Source: Aurantiochytrium sp. KH105
Lineage: Eukaryota > Sar > Bigyra > Thraustochytrida > Thraustochytriidae
Reading direction: 5' to 3'
DNA: 64,000 bases
NCBI GenBank assembly: GCA_003116975.1
Contig: BGKB01000022.1
Coordinates: forward strand, 310,001 to 374,000
The position numbers were made by a program, and so were the translations under genes. Each line of letters opens with the position of its first letter. The first letter of the stretch is position 1. Below the pieces are notes generated by a model. It saw nothing but the letters and a program-made list of their open reading frames with translations. It did no database searches and was not told the DNA's origin. Of this stretch, positions 38,152 through 48,877 are shown in pieces.

Positions 38152-41100
38152 CTAATTTTCATTCAACAAACGAATGAGGGCTGGAACCTTGGTAAAGGTT
38201 TCGAGAGGAAGAAGTAGCAAGGCAGCCTGCGCCTTTTTCAGGTCTTGATCAAGCCTGGTGAACGCGCTGAGCGAGAGAAGGTGGCTCATCAGGAGTGCAG
38301 CAATAAGAATGACCGTGCCAACAATCTTGACCTGCTTTTCTTGAGCCACTGCCTCAACTTCTTCAGCATAGTAGTTTTGCATCGCATCAAATTGTTTGCC
38401 AGAGATGATGAGGTGTGGCTCGAGATTGAGGACGGCCAGTTTCTTCTCGTTGAGTGAATTGAGGTCTTCTGATGAACCCGATGCCAAGTAGATCTCTTCA
38501 GCCTCAATGATTGACTTCATGTCGAGCAGCCAGTGGTCAAAAGCAAGTGCCAGGCCATGGCGCAGGTGCTCGAGTCCAGAAAAGGTTTCGTCGGCAGCCG
38601 AAAAATTGGCTAGAAATCCTTCGCAGGGAACCCCACAAGCATTCTCAAAGTAGAGCTGAAACTGGGGGCCGTCCGTGTATGTGAAGGGAGGCAAATAGCT
38701 CGCTTCATCGCCATAGCGGAGCGCATAGTCTACATCCAGAAGTTCCGCGTAGAGTGCCTTCATACGCGCAAGGCGAGACTCCCCGGATGCAACTCGCTCC
38801 CAGGCGAGGACTTCGGAGGGGTGCACAGCCCAAAGGTGGAGCAGGCTCGCTGTTGCGGCCTGCAGGCCCGCAGCGTATACTACGGCTGCTCGGATCCTCA
38901 TTATCGACTCTGCGTTCATCTGAAGGAAGTAATCTGTCCCGTAATAGGCCATAACTGTCCAGAACGAAATGCCGATATGAAAATTAAGGAAGACCGTGCG
39001 AAGGATGCGCACAGTGAGCGATTCATTCTTGATGAGCCGCTTCTCAGTTCCGACGGCATTCCCTTTGCCTCCCGATCTTGCTGGGGCCACTTTGACAGAG
39101 GCAAATCCCTGCGGCTTCTTCTTGACAGCCATATCGGGAAGACGCAAAGGTGCGACCGAAGCTGGCGACCGTCTTTGCGAAGAGTACTTTGCTTGAGAGT
39201 CTGTGCGTTCCAAGGCGTCGCTCTGCTCATGCAAGTCTTTGTTTTCTGCGCGTCCGTCGGAGCTGAGCTTGCGCTCAAGCGAACCATTTGACCCATCGTC
39301 CTCACCCATGCCTTCGTGTCCCTCAACACCTTCATCATCGAGATCGTTTTCATCTTCGTTCGTCACATCGGTTTCTTGCTGCGTTTGGAGCTGCTGCAAG
39401 CGCCTCTCCGTTCGATTGAGTAACTTTTTGCAAATATCTTCCGGGATTGCAAGAAAAGCCTTTCCGACATGCTTCTTGCGCCTGTCGTTGCTCAAAAACA
39501 TGGGCAAATACCCTTTGAAAAAATATGCCAGAAGAAGGCACCCGACTGTGGCAAGAATGATGGTCTCCGCGAGATGGAAGAAGTCAAGGGTGGCATACGC
39601 CTCATCGCGAAACTGTCGCGCGAGATTTTCCAAAGTGTCCGAGACCTCGAAGGGGCTGTTGTTGATGATAAATTGGCACGATTCCTCACATTCGAGCTGA
39701 TCCTCCTCAACATGGTTATTCACGTGCGAGATGTACTCGAGCATTGCCACGTGAAAGCTCAGGTTCCGATAATAATCCGCATCGATTGTGCTGTACACGA
39801 GAGGATCGTTCATGAGACCGTCGAGTGTTGAGCTGCTAGATCTTTCTACCGCAGCGACCAGCTCTTGATGGTCCAACTTGAGCTCCTCAGCGAAGTCGAG
39901 AAGAAGGGCTGAGTCGTCTACGGGCGTCCGGTCATATACAGCGCCGCTCACTTCAACGGAAGGGAAGATCTTCATGAGCACCGTGAGACTGCTCGCCACG
40001 ACGAGGTGCTGAGCAAAATGCGCGTGCTTTACCATTGACGAAAGATCCAGGTATTGGGCCAGAATCTGCGTCTTGAAAACTGCCTCGGCGATGGTAAAAA
40101 TGGTAAAGAAGACAACGAAGCGCCGAGCAAATCGTCCAAATCGTTGCAAGTTGGGGTCCTTGCGCTGCAGCTTGCGCATGACCCGGCGGTGGACTTGCGA
40201 GATTTCCAGACCGCGGCTATCAAGCGCACCTGCTGAGCTCTCGCCAATGCTTTCACCAGCGCCACGCGATCTCCGGCGATTACCGCCACCACGTCGCGAG
40301 CTGTTGTATGAGCCGACGCTCTCGTTACCAGAGATTCCCGAGGCATCTTTCTTTTGCTGCTTTTTTCGTCCCCTGGAGCCTGCTGAAATGGCAGAAAATT
40401 TACCCGAGCCCAGCGGATTGACGCGCTCGTTTGCTTCTGCATCCTGGTAGGATCCTTTCGAGACGCGGGGAGATGCCATCTCCTCGCTGACGTTGGATTC
40501 TCTGTCATCTTCCTCACCGACTTCGGACTCGGATCCGTCAAAATCGCTATTGTCTTCCTCATCACTGACAAGCGTGGACATCTTGGTCTCTTCCTTTGCG
40601 CGAGTGGAGCTGTTTGCAACGGAGGGAGATTGTAACGCGCGGCTTCGCCCCGTCACGGATGCGTGGCCAAAGAGGTTCTGATCAGTGATGGCATGGAAAG
40701 CAACCATGTAGATGGAGACATGGAAGTTGACGGTCGAGTCAACTTTGTTCTTATATTCGATGAGACGAGCGCTAACCTTGAACGCCTGAGCGTTCAGGGT
40801 TGCCTCGCGCTCCTTGCGGTACTGTACTGAATTGTCTTCGTCGTCGAAGAAGTCGATAAGGATATCAGAAATGTGTAAGTTCATGGCAAAAACGTCGCTT
40901 TCGTCAAAGCCGAGAGCCTCGCAAGCATTCTGCGTAAAGGACGTGACGAAGCCAGTCTTTGCGTCAACCATGAGGAGGTGCTGACCAGCCGGTTGCGGGA
41001 CACGTTTGAAACGACCAATGAGAATGAGCTCGCTATTTGTGTTGGTACTTGGCGTGACCTCAAAATCTGTGGCCATGATGTATCCCTTTCCGTGCATGCC

Positions 41101-42999
41101 AAAGATGCGGCGCGTTTGCGTTGCGAACTCACTGTCCGTGGTGATGAACTGCTTGAGGAACATATCGTGCATCTCTGCAAACGGTGAGGGGCAGAGAATG
41201 CTAACATTGCGACCAATGATTTCGTTCTTGGAGAAGCCGAAGAGGCTGCACATGGCGTCCGAGACCTCGAGGACCTGACCGAGCGTACTCGAGTTGCCAC
41301 TGATGGTGGCCACTGCAGACCCATGGCCTTCGTCGAAATTGTTCGCCGAGGAAAGCTCGCGCTCGAGAGCGATAGCAGACTCCCGATCGTTCATGACGTA
41401 GTAATAGTAGAGTGCATAGAGACGGAGACCCTCGCGATTGGAGCGCGAGAGCTTGCGCAAACGCGTTAGATGGTACCTGCACTTAGAAGACTCCTCGTGT
41501 ACCTTTGCACCTTGTTGGAGAATTTGGCTGAGCGTACAATTGCCGTGTGTAATCTTTTTCCAAAAGCTCGTTGTGTAACGAAGGGTCGAGATGAGAGACT
41601 TGCGAGCCTCGGCAAGATGCTGATCGAGCTGAACAAAGGAGACAGATCCGGACGAGAAGGTCTGCGACTCAGCGTTGCGCTTGTTGTGGCAGAAGAGAGT
41701 AAAGTCGAGATCGAATGGGAGTTGCGACTGACGTACACGCGTCAAGAGGTTGAGCGCAAAGATGATACGATTTCCAGCGCTCGAAGCAAGAAGGCTCACG
41801 TACAGACTGATGTACGGATTGTCGGGAAGCATTTCGAGGGCGTGGCGATACGCCTTCTCGGCTTCACCACTAAAGGCAAACTCCTCGGAAGCATGAGCAT
41901 TCTGGTGCAGCAGACGGAGGCGAGTCTCAAGCAGGTACGGGCTCTGCGCAAAGATGTTCTCGGAAGAGGCCTTGAGTTTTTCGATGCGATGGTAGACGAG
42001 GGCAATAACTGAAGTTATGACGAAGGTCGTCGGTACAGCCAAGAGGAGGAACGAGCTGTTATCGGTGGCATCGTTGACAGAGTTGGCGACGAAGGCACAA
42101 ATCCCGCCCCAAGCCACGAGCGCCCCGCTTGCGGCTGCAAAGACGTTCCACTTGATGTTGTAGAAGGGAAGAAAGTACCAATAGCCGCCCATGATGATGA
42201 GTCCGCAAATAAAGATGATGGCCGCGAGAGCGTTGGAGGCCGCGCGTGTGACAGTCGACTGCACTTGCGTCTGCTTGGGAAGCATGAGCATGTACAAGAT
42301 CGTGCAGAGGGCGCGCATGAGCGTGACGAGGCATTCCACACGTCCGTGAGGCATGGCAAAGAGCTTGTTGTTGCGACCTTTGATTGTGTAGGGGCTCTGA
42401 TTGAAGACCACGAGAGCGTATATGGAGGTTGCAATGACATGAAATGCCAAGACGAGACACGCGATGCTCTGCTCCACGACGTAGCCGGAACCTTCGCAAG
42501 TGAGAATGTTTGAAGAGTAGGTCATGTCGCAGCGCAGAACTCGCAACAAGACAACGAGTATCGGGATCTGCAGAACTGTTTGGTTGAGCTTGAAAAGAAA
42601 GTCTACAAGCGGGGCCACGAAGGAATAGCGCGAGGTATTGTTCATGTCATCAAGACCCATGAGACAGACACCAACGATCATGACCATCACCGAAACTCCT
42701 GCTGTCACCATGAGACTGAGCATGGCAAAGTCGCTCGAGAGAGGCATGAATCCAAATGACACCACACGAAGAGCGGGTTCTATGACGTCCACGAGAATGT
42801 GGTGCGTGCTTGACGCGGTCTGGATCGCGACAGCGAAATAAAGCATTTGCAGGGTGGTGATGGCGGTGCTCAAGTAAAAGAATCTCTCTGCAGTCGTGAT
42901 GTTTTGGTTGATCTGATACAGTCCACCGTACCCGATCCGCCGCGCCTTTTCGATGACGCTGACATGTTCCTTGTGCACAGTTGTGGCATGAAGGTCCAT
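38152..42999 (-). CDS. Polytopic PAS-domain membrane sensor, TmcB/TmcC-like family
   Basis: 1615 residues, single exon. Residues about 40-335 hold seven to eight hydrophobic helices. Residues about 345-560 are helical, with a TPR-like element (SGEAEKAYRHALEMLPDNP). A PAS domain lies at about 570-665, with the conserved core IIGRNVSILCPSPFAEMHDMF, and a second degenerate PAS at about 672-770. An acidic/Ser-rich linker follows. The C-terminal half has helices near 958-980, 1143-1163, 1331-1355, 1370-1392 and 1557-1580 that bracket two extracytoplasmic loops with paired Cys. This layout is known from ciliate and other protist proteins annotated as 'TmcB/TmcC TPR repeats' PAS proteins; their ligands are mostly unknown. 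No kinase or cyclase domain is present, so output must go through partners. Convergent with the giant gene. Confidence 0.8.
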   Translation of the reverse strand: MDLHATTVHKEHVSVIEKARRIGYGGLYQINQNITTAERFFYLSTAITTLQMLYFAVAIQTASSTHHILVDVIEPALRVVSFGFMPLSSDFAMLSLMVTAGVSVMVMIVGVCLMGLDDMNNTSRYSFVAPLVDFLFKLNQTVLQIPILVVLLRVLRCDMTYSSNILTCEGSGYVVEQSIACLVLAFHVIATSIYALVVFNQSPYTIKGRNNKLFAMPHGRVECLVTLMRALCTILYMLMLPKQTQVQSTVTRAASNALAAIIFICGLIIMGGYWYFLPFYNIKWNVFAAASGALVAWGGICAFVANSVNDATDNSSFLLLAVPTTFVITSVIALVYHRIEKLKASSENIFAQSPYLLETRLRLLHQNAHASEEFAFSGEAEKAYRHALEMLPDNPYISLYVSLLASSAGNRIIFALNLLTRVRQSQLPFDLDFTLFCHNKRNAESQTFSSGSVSFVQLDQHLAEARKSLISTLRYTTSFWKKITHGNCTLSQILQQGAKVHEESSKCRYHLTRLRKLSRSNREGLRLYALYYYYVMNDRESAIALERELSSANNFDEGHGSAVATISGNSSTLGQVLEVSDAMCSLFGFSKNEIIGRNVSILCPSPFAEMHDMFLKQFITTDSEFATQTRRIFGMHGKGYIMATDFEVTPSTNTNSELILIGRFKRVPQPAGQHLLMVDAKTGFVTSFTQNACEALGFDESDVFAMNLHISDILIDFFDDEDNSVQYRKEREATLNAQAFKVSARLIEYKNKVDSTVNFHVSIYMVAFHAITDQNLFGHASVTGRSRALQSPSVANSSTRAKEETKMSTLVSDEEDNSDFDGSESEVGEEDDRESNVSEEMASPRVSKGSYQDAEANERVNPLGSGKFSAISAGSRGRKKQQKKDASGISGNESVGSYNSSRRGGGNRRRSRGAGESIGESSAGALDSRGLEISQVHRRVMRKLQRKDPNLQRFGRFARRFVVFFTIFTIAEAVFKTQILAQYLDLSSMVKHAHFAQHLVVASSLTVLMKIFPSVEVSGAVYDRTPVDDSALLLDFAEELKLDHQELVAAVERSSSSTLDGLMNDPLVYSTIDADYYRNLSFHVAMLEYISHVNNHVEEDQLECEESCQFIINNSPFEVSDTLENLARQFRDEAYATLDFFHLAETIILATVGCLLLAYFFKGYLPMFLSNDRRKKHVGKAFLAIPEDICKKLLNRTERRLQQLQTQQETDVTNEDENDLDDEGVEGHEGMGEDDGSNGSLERKLSSDGRAENKDLHEQSDALERTDSQAKYSSQRRSPASVAPLRLPDMAVKKKPQGFASVKVAPARSGGKGNAVGTEKRLIKNESLTVRILRTVFLNFHIGISFWTVMAYYGTDYFLQMNAESIMRIRAAVVYAAGLQAATASLLHLWAVHPSEVLAWERVASGESRLARMKALYAELLDVDYALRYGDEASYLPPFTYTDGPQFQLYFENACGVPCEGFLANFSAADETFSGLEHLRHGLALAFDHWLLDMKSIIEAEEIYLASGSSEDLNSLNEKKLAVLNLEPHLIISGKQFDAMQNYYAEEVEAVAQEKQVKIVGTVILIAALLMSHLLSLSAFTRLDQDLKKAQAALLLLPLETFTKVPALIRLLNEN

Positions 43000-45082
43000 T
43001 CTATGATTAGAGCGAGACTTTGTTTTTTGTAGCCGTGAGTATTACGAGGGGTTTCTGGCAGGTGACGAGAAGTTATACTGTCAGACCGAGCGAACGTCGA
43101 GCGCACTCCTTGTGCTTGCCCTTTCGTTTACGAACCAAACAAAGCTTGCGTACGTGCCTTCCTATGAAGACGGACTTGCGAGCGTGCGGCACAGCACGGC
43201 GCAAGACGCAAGCAAGCCAAGGCCACTTCACAAGGCACGCGTGGCCTTACTGCTATTGACAGTATGCTTTGCGAGAAAAAGCGCGCCTCCACCCGCGAAT
43301 CGCGTCAGAAACGAAACGTACTCGCTGGCGGGGGATTGTTTGATACACAGAGGCTATTTTGCTGTCAATCTCTAGGCTAGTTGGTCATTACTGTCAGTTG
43401 TACAGACGAATAACGACGTTGTGCTAAGCCGTGGCTTCTCGTACGAGGGGCCAGTTTCCTACAAAATTTACGTCTGACAACAGCAAAGTAGCAAATCTGG
43501 GGCAAAACGGACACATACCCGTTCATTGCATGACCCTTCCTGACCCTGACTTCCGTTCAGTCGCGACTGCTTGGAATCAATCAGATAGTCGTTACCAATT
43601 TATCCTCTTGTATATCCCTGACTCCTTCCCTCTTGCTTCCTTCAAGATGGCTCGACTGCAGTCTGCGGAGCAGACTGCAGCCAGTCCACGGAGCATACGC
43701 GTTAGGAAAAGGTAGCACGACGTGATCCGCGGCCATTTGTTTAAGCCACCCCTCGCACGAGCATGCTGGTGTGATTGCGCCGTTCAGTAGGTTTGGTTCA
43801 ATTCTTCATCCCATCCCCATCCCCCCCCCAAAACCGTCATGTCGCCAGATGCCCGCGTCGCCAGATGTCCGCGTCGCCAGAAGTTTGCATCACGAGCCGC
43901 AGATTGAAGCAAAGTCGCCACTTCACCGGCCGCAGCCTGTGAAGCCGACCCCCCAAGTCCCCGCGCGACTCAACTTCCTTGCTCGTAATGCGCGCGACCG
44001 CCACGCTGCCAAGGCCCTGCGGCCACCCTGGCCAGGGACACAACTCCTCAACGGCTCAATTTTTTTATGGTCGATAACCAACCCCAACGAACACCCCTTT
44101 TGAGTCGCTCGGATCAGCTACCAAGCTGGAGACGAGCCAACAATCAGGTGCTAAAAGGAAACTTGGTGGGTGCAAGAGGTAGTTTGATGGGTGCAGAGTC
44201 GCTGCTTGGCAGAAATTTCATGCGGTCTTCCTGCTATAGACTGGTGATCCGTGGTTTTGCATGAACAAACAATCTCCGGAGGTCAGCCGCGGGCCTCGCC
44301 ATACTCTGTCACTGCTACGCACTCTATATGATTGAATCCTTTGTGACGAAGGTTGGCAGAATTTTCAACGACTTCACCACATTGCGGTGGGGGTCGGAGC
44401 TTGTCTTTCCGTCGCTTGTCCCAATTCTGTTGTTGGTCTCGCTGAGCTACTTTTGCCAAAAAAACCACCCACGTACATTCCTTTCGCTATACGCCTAGGG
44501 TTGTTGGATCAATAAGCTTTGGGCCAACGTGGCGTGGCCCTGGTAGCAGTTTCAGGACATGCATCGCATGAAGGAAGTTGAGAAAAAGTCTTACAAGAGA
44601 CTTCGCGGGTGCACACGTGCAGTCTCCCAAACTTTCGTTCTTTCGCTCAAGACATGGAGGCTACTCCCAGTTTTCTGTGTGATCGAGCCTCGAGAAGGAG
44701 ACCCGCCCACCTTGTCGACAACTTTGAGCGCGCAGAGAAACTTTTCATGAATAAGAGAAAGAACGATGCGCAGTAGGAATAAATCCCTCTCTTTCATCCA
44801 GGATCGAGGTTACCACGCATCCCGTGGCAAAATCATCATCTCTCGTCAAGATGATTCAGAGGACAGCTCAAATTTGCCAATCTTCGACCGATGTGGCTTT
44901 GGATATACGCATAGCCTGCGTCAAGAAGTTGGCCCTGACTGGACCTATGTAGGAAGACAAGACACAAGTTTGCTGCCGTTCACTACCACCACAGGATCAA
45001 GCTTGGAGAGAGAAATTTCTATACTCGCAATCAGAACAACAGGCAGACAATTGCATCAACATGTACGTTTCGAAGTAATTTT
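43000..45082. other. Intergenic region, no gene recognised
   Basis: About 2 kb upstream of the PAS sensor gene and downstream of Rac. Composition is lower in GC than the genes around it. It contains a short C run (about 43,821-43,829) and a triplicated CGCCAGAT/CGTCGCCAGA motif near 43,840-43,880. Small ORFs on both strands (the longest under 170 codons) have no recognisable domain and are not called. A TTCAATTC near 43,797 is not part of a tRNA-like fold. Confidence 0.5.
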
Positions 45083-45849
45083 TCACAAGACGACGCACTT
45101 GCTATCCTTTTTGGGCTTCGCGGTCTGCGTCAGAATGACACAGCGGATGGCCTCGTCAAAGACGGCCTTGAGGCCAGCCTGCGTCAGGGCCGAGCACCTG
45201 TACATTCCACCGAAAATAGCGTTGAAGATCCCGAGTCAGGCAACACAGAGGGTAAAGGTCGTTTGATCGTTTGATTGATCAGTCAAAAGACGACACGCAT
45301 CAAACAGTGTCAGTCAGTCAGTATGTCGGTCGATTATCAAGGACATCCGCTAGAGATAGCGCAGGAAGCGCGTGCAACTTACTCGAGATATTTGTAGGCG
45401 CCAATCTCCTTGGCAAGCTGGTAGCCCTGGTCGTCCCGGATGGGGGCCTGGCCCATGCTCTTGAGCCTGTTGATGGTGTCCGGGTCGTCACGGAGATCGA
45501 GCTTGGTGCCAACAAGAATGAAGGGTACGTTGGTCGCGTGATGTGCAATTTCGGGTCGCCACTTGGTCTTGACGTTTTCGAAGGACGATGGGCTGATGAT
45601 GGAGAAGCAAATAAGGAAAACATCCGTCTGCGGGTAGCTCAGAGGCCGCAAGCGGTCGTAGTCCTCCTGACCTGCCGTATCCCAAAGACCGAGGTTGATG
45701 GGCTTGCCGTCGACCATGACGTTAGCGCTGTAGTTATCGAACACAGTCGGGATGTACTCGCCGGGGAAGGCATTGGTCGTGTACGAGATCAGCAGACAGG
45801 TCTTGCCGACAGCGCCATCGCCAACGACGACACACTTGATGTTTTGCAT
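45083..45849 (-). CDS. RAC1: Rac-type small GTPase, two exons
   Basis: Exon 1 is 45383-45849 and exon 2 is 45083-45197, joined across a 185-nt intron with donor GTAAGT and acceptor CAG that splits the Glu codon of YLECSAL. The product is 193 residues (animal Rac1 has 192). Visible elements: P-loop GDGAVGKT (10-17), effector segment YIPTVFDNY, switch [18 protein letters not shown], base-recognition TKLD, SAL, and the C-terminal CAAX box CVVL, which predicts geranylgeranylation. The polybasic stretch before it (KPKKDSK) is weaker than in human Rac1. Rac controls actin remodelling and membrane trafficking at the plasma membrane. [12 protein letters not shown] is the canonical family start; the frame is open 35 codons further upstream, but that extension is unlike any family member. 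Confidence 0.95.
45198..45382 (-). other. Rac intron, 185 nt, GT-AG
   Basis: On the minus strand the donor is GA|GTAAGT at 45382 and the acceptor is TACAG|GTGC at 45198. Removing it restores the invariant Rac sequence KYLECSALTQ and leads to the CVVL terminus; reading through hits a stop at once after KYLE. Confidence 0.93.
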
Positions 45850-46592
45850 CGTGTCTTTGTGCTTTTGGCGGTGGAGTCCTACGTTGGTGCTTTCTGTAGT
45901 CAAGAACTCTGTGGGTCGTGAGAGCGCCGGTTTCTCTCTATCGTCAGTCGTCAAACAATACTTCTCCCTTCACATTGCGCCTCCGCTCACTCTCTTGGCT
46001 CGCGATAAGGGTGTGCACGCTCTACGAGCGAGGGAAAGAGAGGAGAGAAAGCACGCAGGCGCCTCATTCGAGGCACATGCAGGAGGAAAGGAAGAACCTT
46101 CGTTATCCTCTCCTCTCTCTCCCCAAGAAACCATCGCCAACAAACGACATGTCTTCACTCCGTGTGCCTGCGAGCGTGCGAGCGTGCGAACGCACGTCGT
46201 CTCAAGGGCAGAGCAGTCGAAGTCGGTCGGTCGGTCGGTCGCGGGGTCGGCCATTCACTCCTTTCCCACGCAGAGAGCCTCCCTCGTTCTCGCGCGCACA
46301 GACACGCAGGCACGCAGGCGGAATTATCGGGCGGCCTCAGCGGCAACGTTCTCCTGCTCGAGCCCGCGCTGCGCGCTGCGCGTCGAGCAGCAGCAGCAGC
46401 AGCAGCAGTGCGAGGTAGAGAGCGAGCGGGCGAGGTCTTCGCCATCCTCCTGTTCAAAACCATCCTCTTCTCGGTGCATGCAGCGTGCGCATCCCTCCCG
46501 TCCACGCGGGCGCGACGGCGCGAGAGTGCGGGCAGTGGGAGCGCGGCGGGCAGGTGGCGGCGGTGCCTACGGTTCGACGTACCTTGCAGAGC

Positions 46593-46624
<32 letters not shown>

Positions 46625-47425
46625 GGTGGCGAGCGAGACTGCTGCCTCGTCCATGCCCCGCGCGCGCTGGCCGCCGCTCCCACTGGGGACCTGCGCGCCG
46701 ACTGAGAGTCCTGGCGCACTCTGGCGTCCACTGAGGTGCGTCTCTGAGACATACCACTGGGGTTCTGCAATAATTTGTAGAGGGTAGGTCTGCATCGGCT
46801 CGCCGATCGAGGAGGCAGTGTATAAGTAGGGCGTTGTGAGAGCCTGGGAAGTTGCAATCAGTGCGAAGTGCGGTCGCCCCCCTCGCCGTGGGCAGGTGGA
46901 CAAATCTCGCTGAGACTACCTCCACTGAGTGAAGCTCGAAACAGTGGCGTGCGACATACTTAGGAGAGAGCTGTGGATACGGTGTGGGTGGTACCCCCCC
47001 CACCCCATGTACCCGTATAGGTGAAGCCGAAGTAGTTATTCGAGAGACTATGAGCGCACCCCCCCCAGCTCAAGATCAACTTTGCCCTTACCATGATTGC
47101 TTTTCTCGCGCCGACCAGGCGGACAGCCCCCTTGACAACAAAGTATATCCTTGACTACTCATTACAAAAAGCGTTGCGGAGGTGAAGCGTTGCATAAGTA
47201 CAGACTGGCACCGGGGCTGGCTCGAAATGAGAAATGAAGATATAAATGACTTTTGGCGGATGGGATTTCTCATTTGTAGCTGACGAAATCTGGTGTATAC
47301 TGCGCATGTAGTATGCGTTGGCGCCAAGAAGGGACGAGATCGGGGACGCTTTGGAGGACGCAAATACGTACGCACGCGCGAAGGCAGGCAGGCAAGCAAG
47401 CACGCGAGCACGTGAGCACGCCAAG
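45850..47425. other. Divergent promoter region between Rac and the ubiquitin-like gene
   Basis: No supported gene. Contains GGTC tetramer repeats (about 46,222-46,240), a CAG microsatellite (about 46,387-46,408), a GGC microsatellite (about 46,590-46,622), a TATAAG at about 46,820-46,825 and two runs of C near 46,995 and 47,060. The long overlapping frames on both strands are products of these simple repeats. Confidence 0.5.
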
Positions 47426-48877
47426 ATGGTGCTCGTGAGCGTGGGGTCCGAGACAGGCGCGATTGGCCAGGTGGACGTACGACGCAACGACCTCGTGGCC
47501 GAGGTGAAGGCGCGGCTGCTGGAGGAGTGCTTCCCGGCGTGCCGAGGCAGGATGGTCGCGCTCTCGTACAACGGGAGAGAGATGAAGGACGAGGATAGCG
47601 TCGGAGACTATGGCGTGCACGATCTGACGGCAGCACGCTTCTTTCTAGCCATCCCGGCGAATCAGCCGTACGGACAGATGGACTATGTCAAGCTGTCCAA
47701 AGCGCTCGTGGAAGAGGGCCGCAAGCGGCCAGCGGCAGACTTTTTCCAGCCAGGGGACGCTTGGGAGGGTCGCTGGACGCACGGTGACGAATATCTCGAG
47801 TATCCGCCTGTGGACGTGAATAATCGGTGGTCTGTTGTCCCGCCGAGTTCTTCGCGCGAGCTCGCACATAGCCCTGCCGTGCGCGGTGTCCGTTCTGCCG
47901 CAACTGCCAATGGCGACGCAAGCCGATCCCGTCCGAACCGCCCGGCGCCCACATTACAACCATCTCAAGAACAGCAGCAGCAGCAGCAAGAGCAGCAGCG
48001 GCGGCAACAACGAGGTCAGGTGAAAGGTCATTCGCAGCATTCTCTTCCGGGCGAGATGGCCGAGGGTTCGAACACCGTCACAAAATACAGTGGGCTCTAT
48101 CGCCATGTTCCAGAGCGTATCCGTCGCGTCCACGAGGAGCGCGAGCAGAAGGAGCGCGAACATCGCTTTCGGCGAGCACGGCAGGGAACCATGGCATCGG
48201 ATGATGCGACAGCAGACTCGGATTCGCAGCATGGCGGCGATGCTGCAGGACGCGCTGCGCCAGGGTCCGGATCTTCTGGCGCCTCTGCAGCAGCAGCCGC
48301 AGCAGCCGCAGCTGCCGCGGCATCGGGAAGTGGACCAGTGGGTCGCGCGTTCATGAGTCTGTATACGTGCCGCGTCGGTGGCTGTGACTTTGGCCTGATT
48401 CACAAGGCCGAAGGCAAGTGGGCAGGCATGGCCGGTTTCTTTACGTCGAACCTGGAGGCCCACCCCGCAGGAACCCATGCATGCAGCAGTCGCGTGGCTT
48501 TTCTTGCTGATCGTGGATGCTGGGTGGAGCGACAGCGTCTTACAGGCGCATCGGGTGTCTCTTCGCACTCGACATTCTTTTACATTCCGCAGGCCGACCA
48601 TCTCGCGCACGTAGACACGGATCTGCCCGAGCTTGCGCAGATTGCGGTCATCAAGCTTCGTGAGGTTGGGGCGCACGTGCTGGTCTTGACGGCCACGCAC
48701 ACTGCGACGGGCCAGCCGTTGCTCTCCGAGACGATCACTTTCAGCGCAGACTTTCAATCTCGCGTGCGAACAGGCCAGCGTTTCGATATTAGCGGACAGC
48801 TCAAGGGTAGCTATATTTCCAGAGAGCGCAAGTTCATCGACGAGGACTCTGGTGCTCTCGAGCCCTACTTTGACTGA
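47426..48877 (+). CDS. Ubiquitin-like-domain protein with unrecognised conserved C-terminal domain
   Basis: 483 residues from ATG 47426, which sits in a good context (GCCAAGATGG); an in-frame ATG at 47318 would add 36 low-complexity residues. Residues 1-77 have a ubiquitin-like fold pattern (VLVSVGSE..., VAEVKARLLEECFP, VALSYNGREMKDEDSVGDYGV, FFLAI) without a C-terminal Gly-Gly, so it is a built-in UBL rather than a conjugated modifier. Residues 180-300 are Gln- and Ala-rich linkers around a charged helix (HVPERIRRVHEEREQ). Residues about 308-480 form a beta-rich domain (SLYTCRVGGCDFGLIH ... LLSETITFSADFQSRVRTG ... GSYISRERKF) that I do not recognise; it has a lipocalin-like strand rhythm. 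Function unknown. Confidence 0.8.
   Translation: MVLVSVGSETGAIGQVDVRRNDLVAEVKARLLEECFPACRGRMVALSYNGREMKDEDSVGDYGVHDLTAARFFLAIPANQPYGQMDYVKLSKALVEEGRKRPAADFFQPGDAWEGRWTHGDEYLEYPPVDVNNRWSVVPPSSSRELAHSPAVRGVRSAATANGDASRSRPNRPAPTLQPSQEQQQQQQEQQRRQQRGQVKGHSQHSLPGEMAEGSNTVTKYSGLYRHVPERIRRVHEEREQKEREHRFRRARQGTMASDDATADSDSQHGGDAAGRAAPGSGSSGASAAAAAAAAAAAASGSGPVGRAFMSLYTCRVGGCDFGLIHKAEGKWAGMAGFFTSNLEAHPAGTHACSSRVAFLADRGCWVERQRLTGASGVSSHSTFFYIPQADHLAHVDTDLPELAQIAVIKLREVGAHVLVLTATHTATGQPLLSETITFSADFQSRVRTGQRFDISGQLKGSYISRERKFIDEDSGALEPYFD

Noticed and set aside
43790..43810. Possible tRNA T-loop (GGTTCAATTC)
   Set aside because: No 5-bp T-stem, anticodon arm or acceptor stem can be formed around it.
45850..45954. 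35-codon in-frame N-terminal extension of Rac
   Set aside because: [12 protein letters not shown] is the universal Rac start; the extension is unlike any family member.
46155..47003. 282-codon minus ORF and overlapping plus ORFs upstream of Rac
   Set aside because: Composition is that of CAG, GGC and GGTC repeats; no domain and several frames are open at once.
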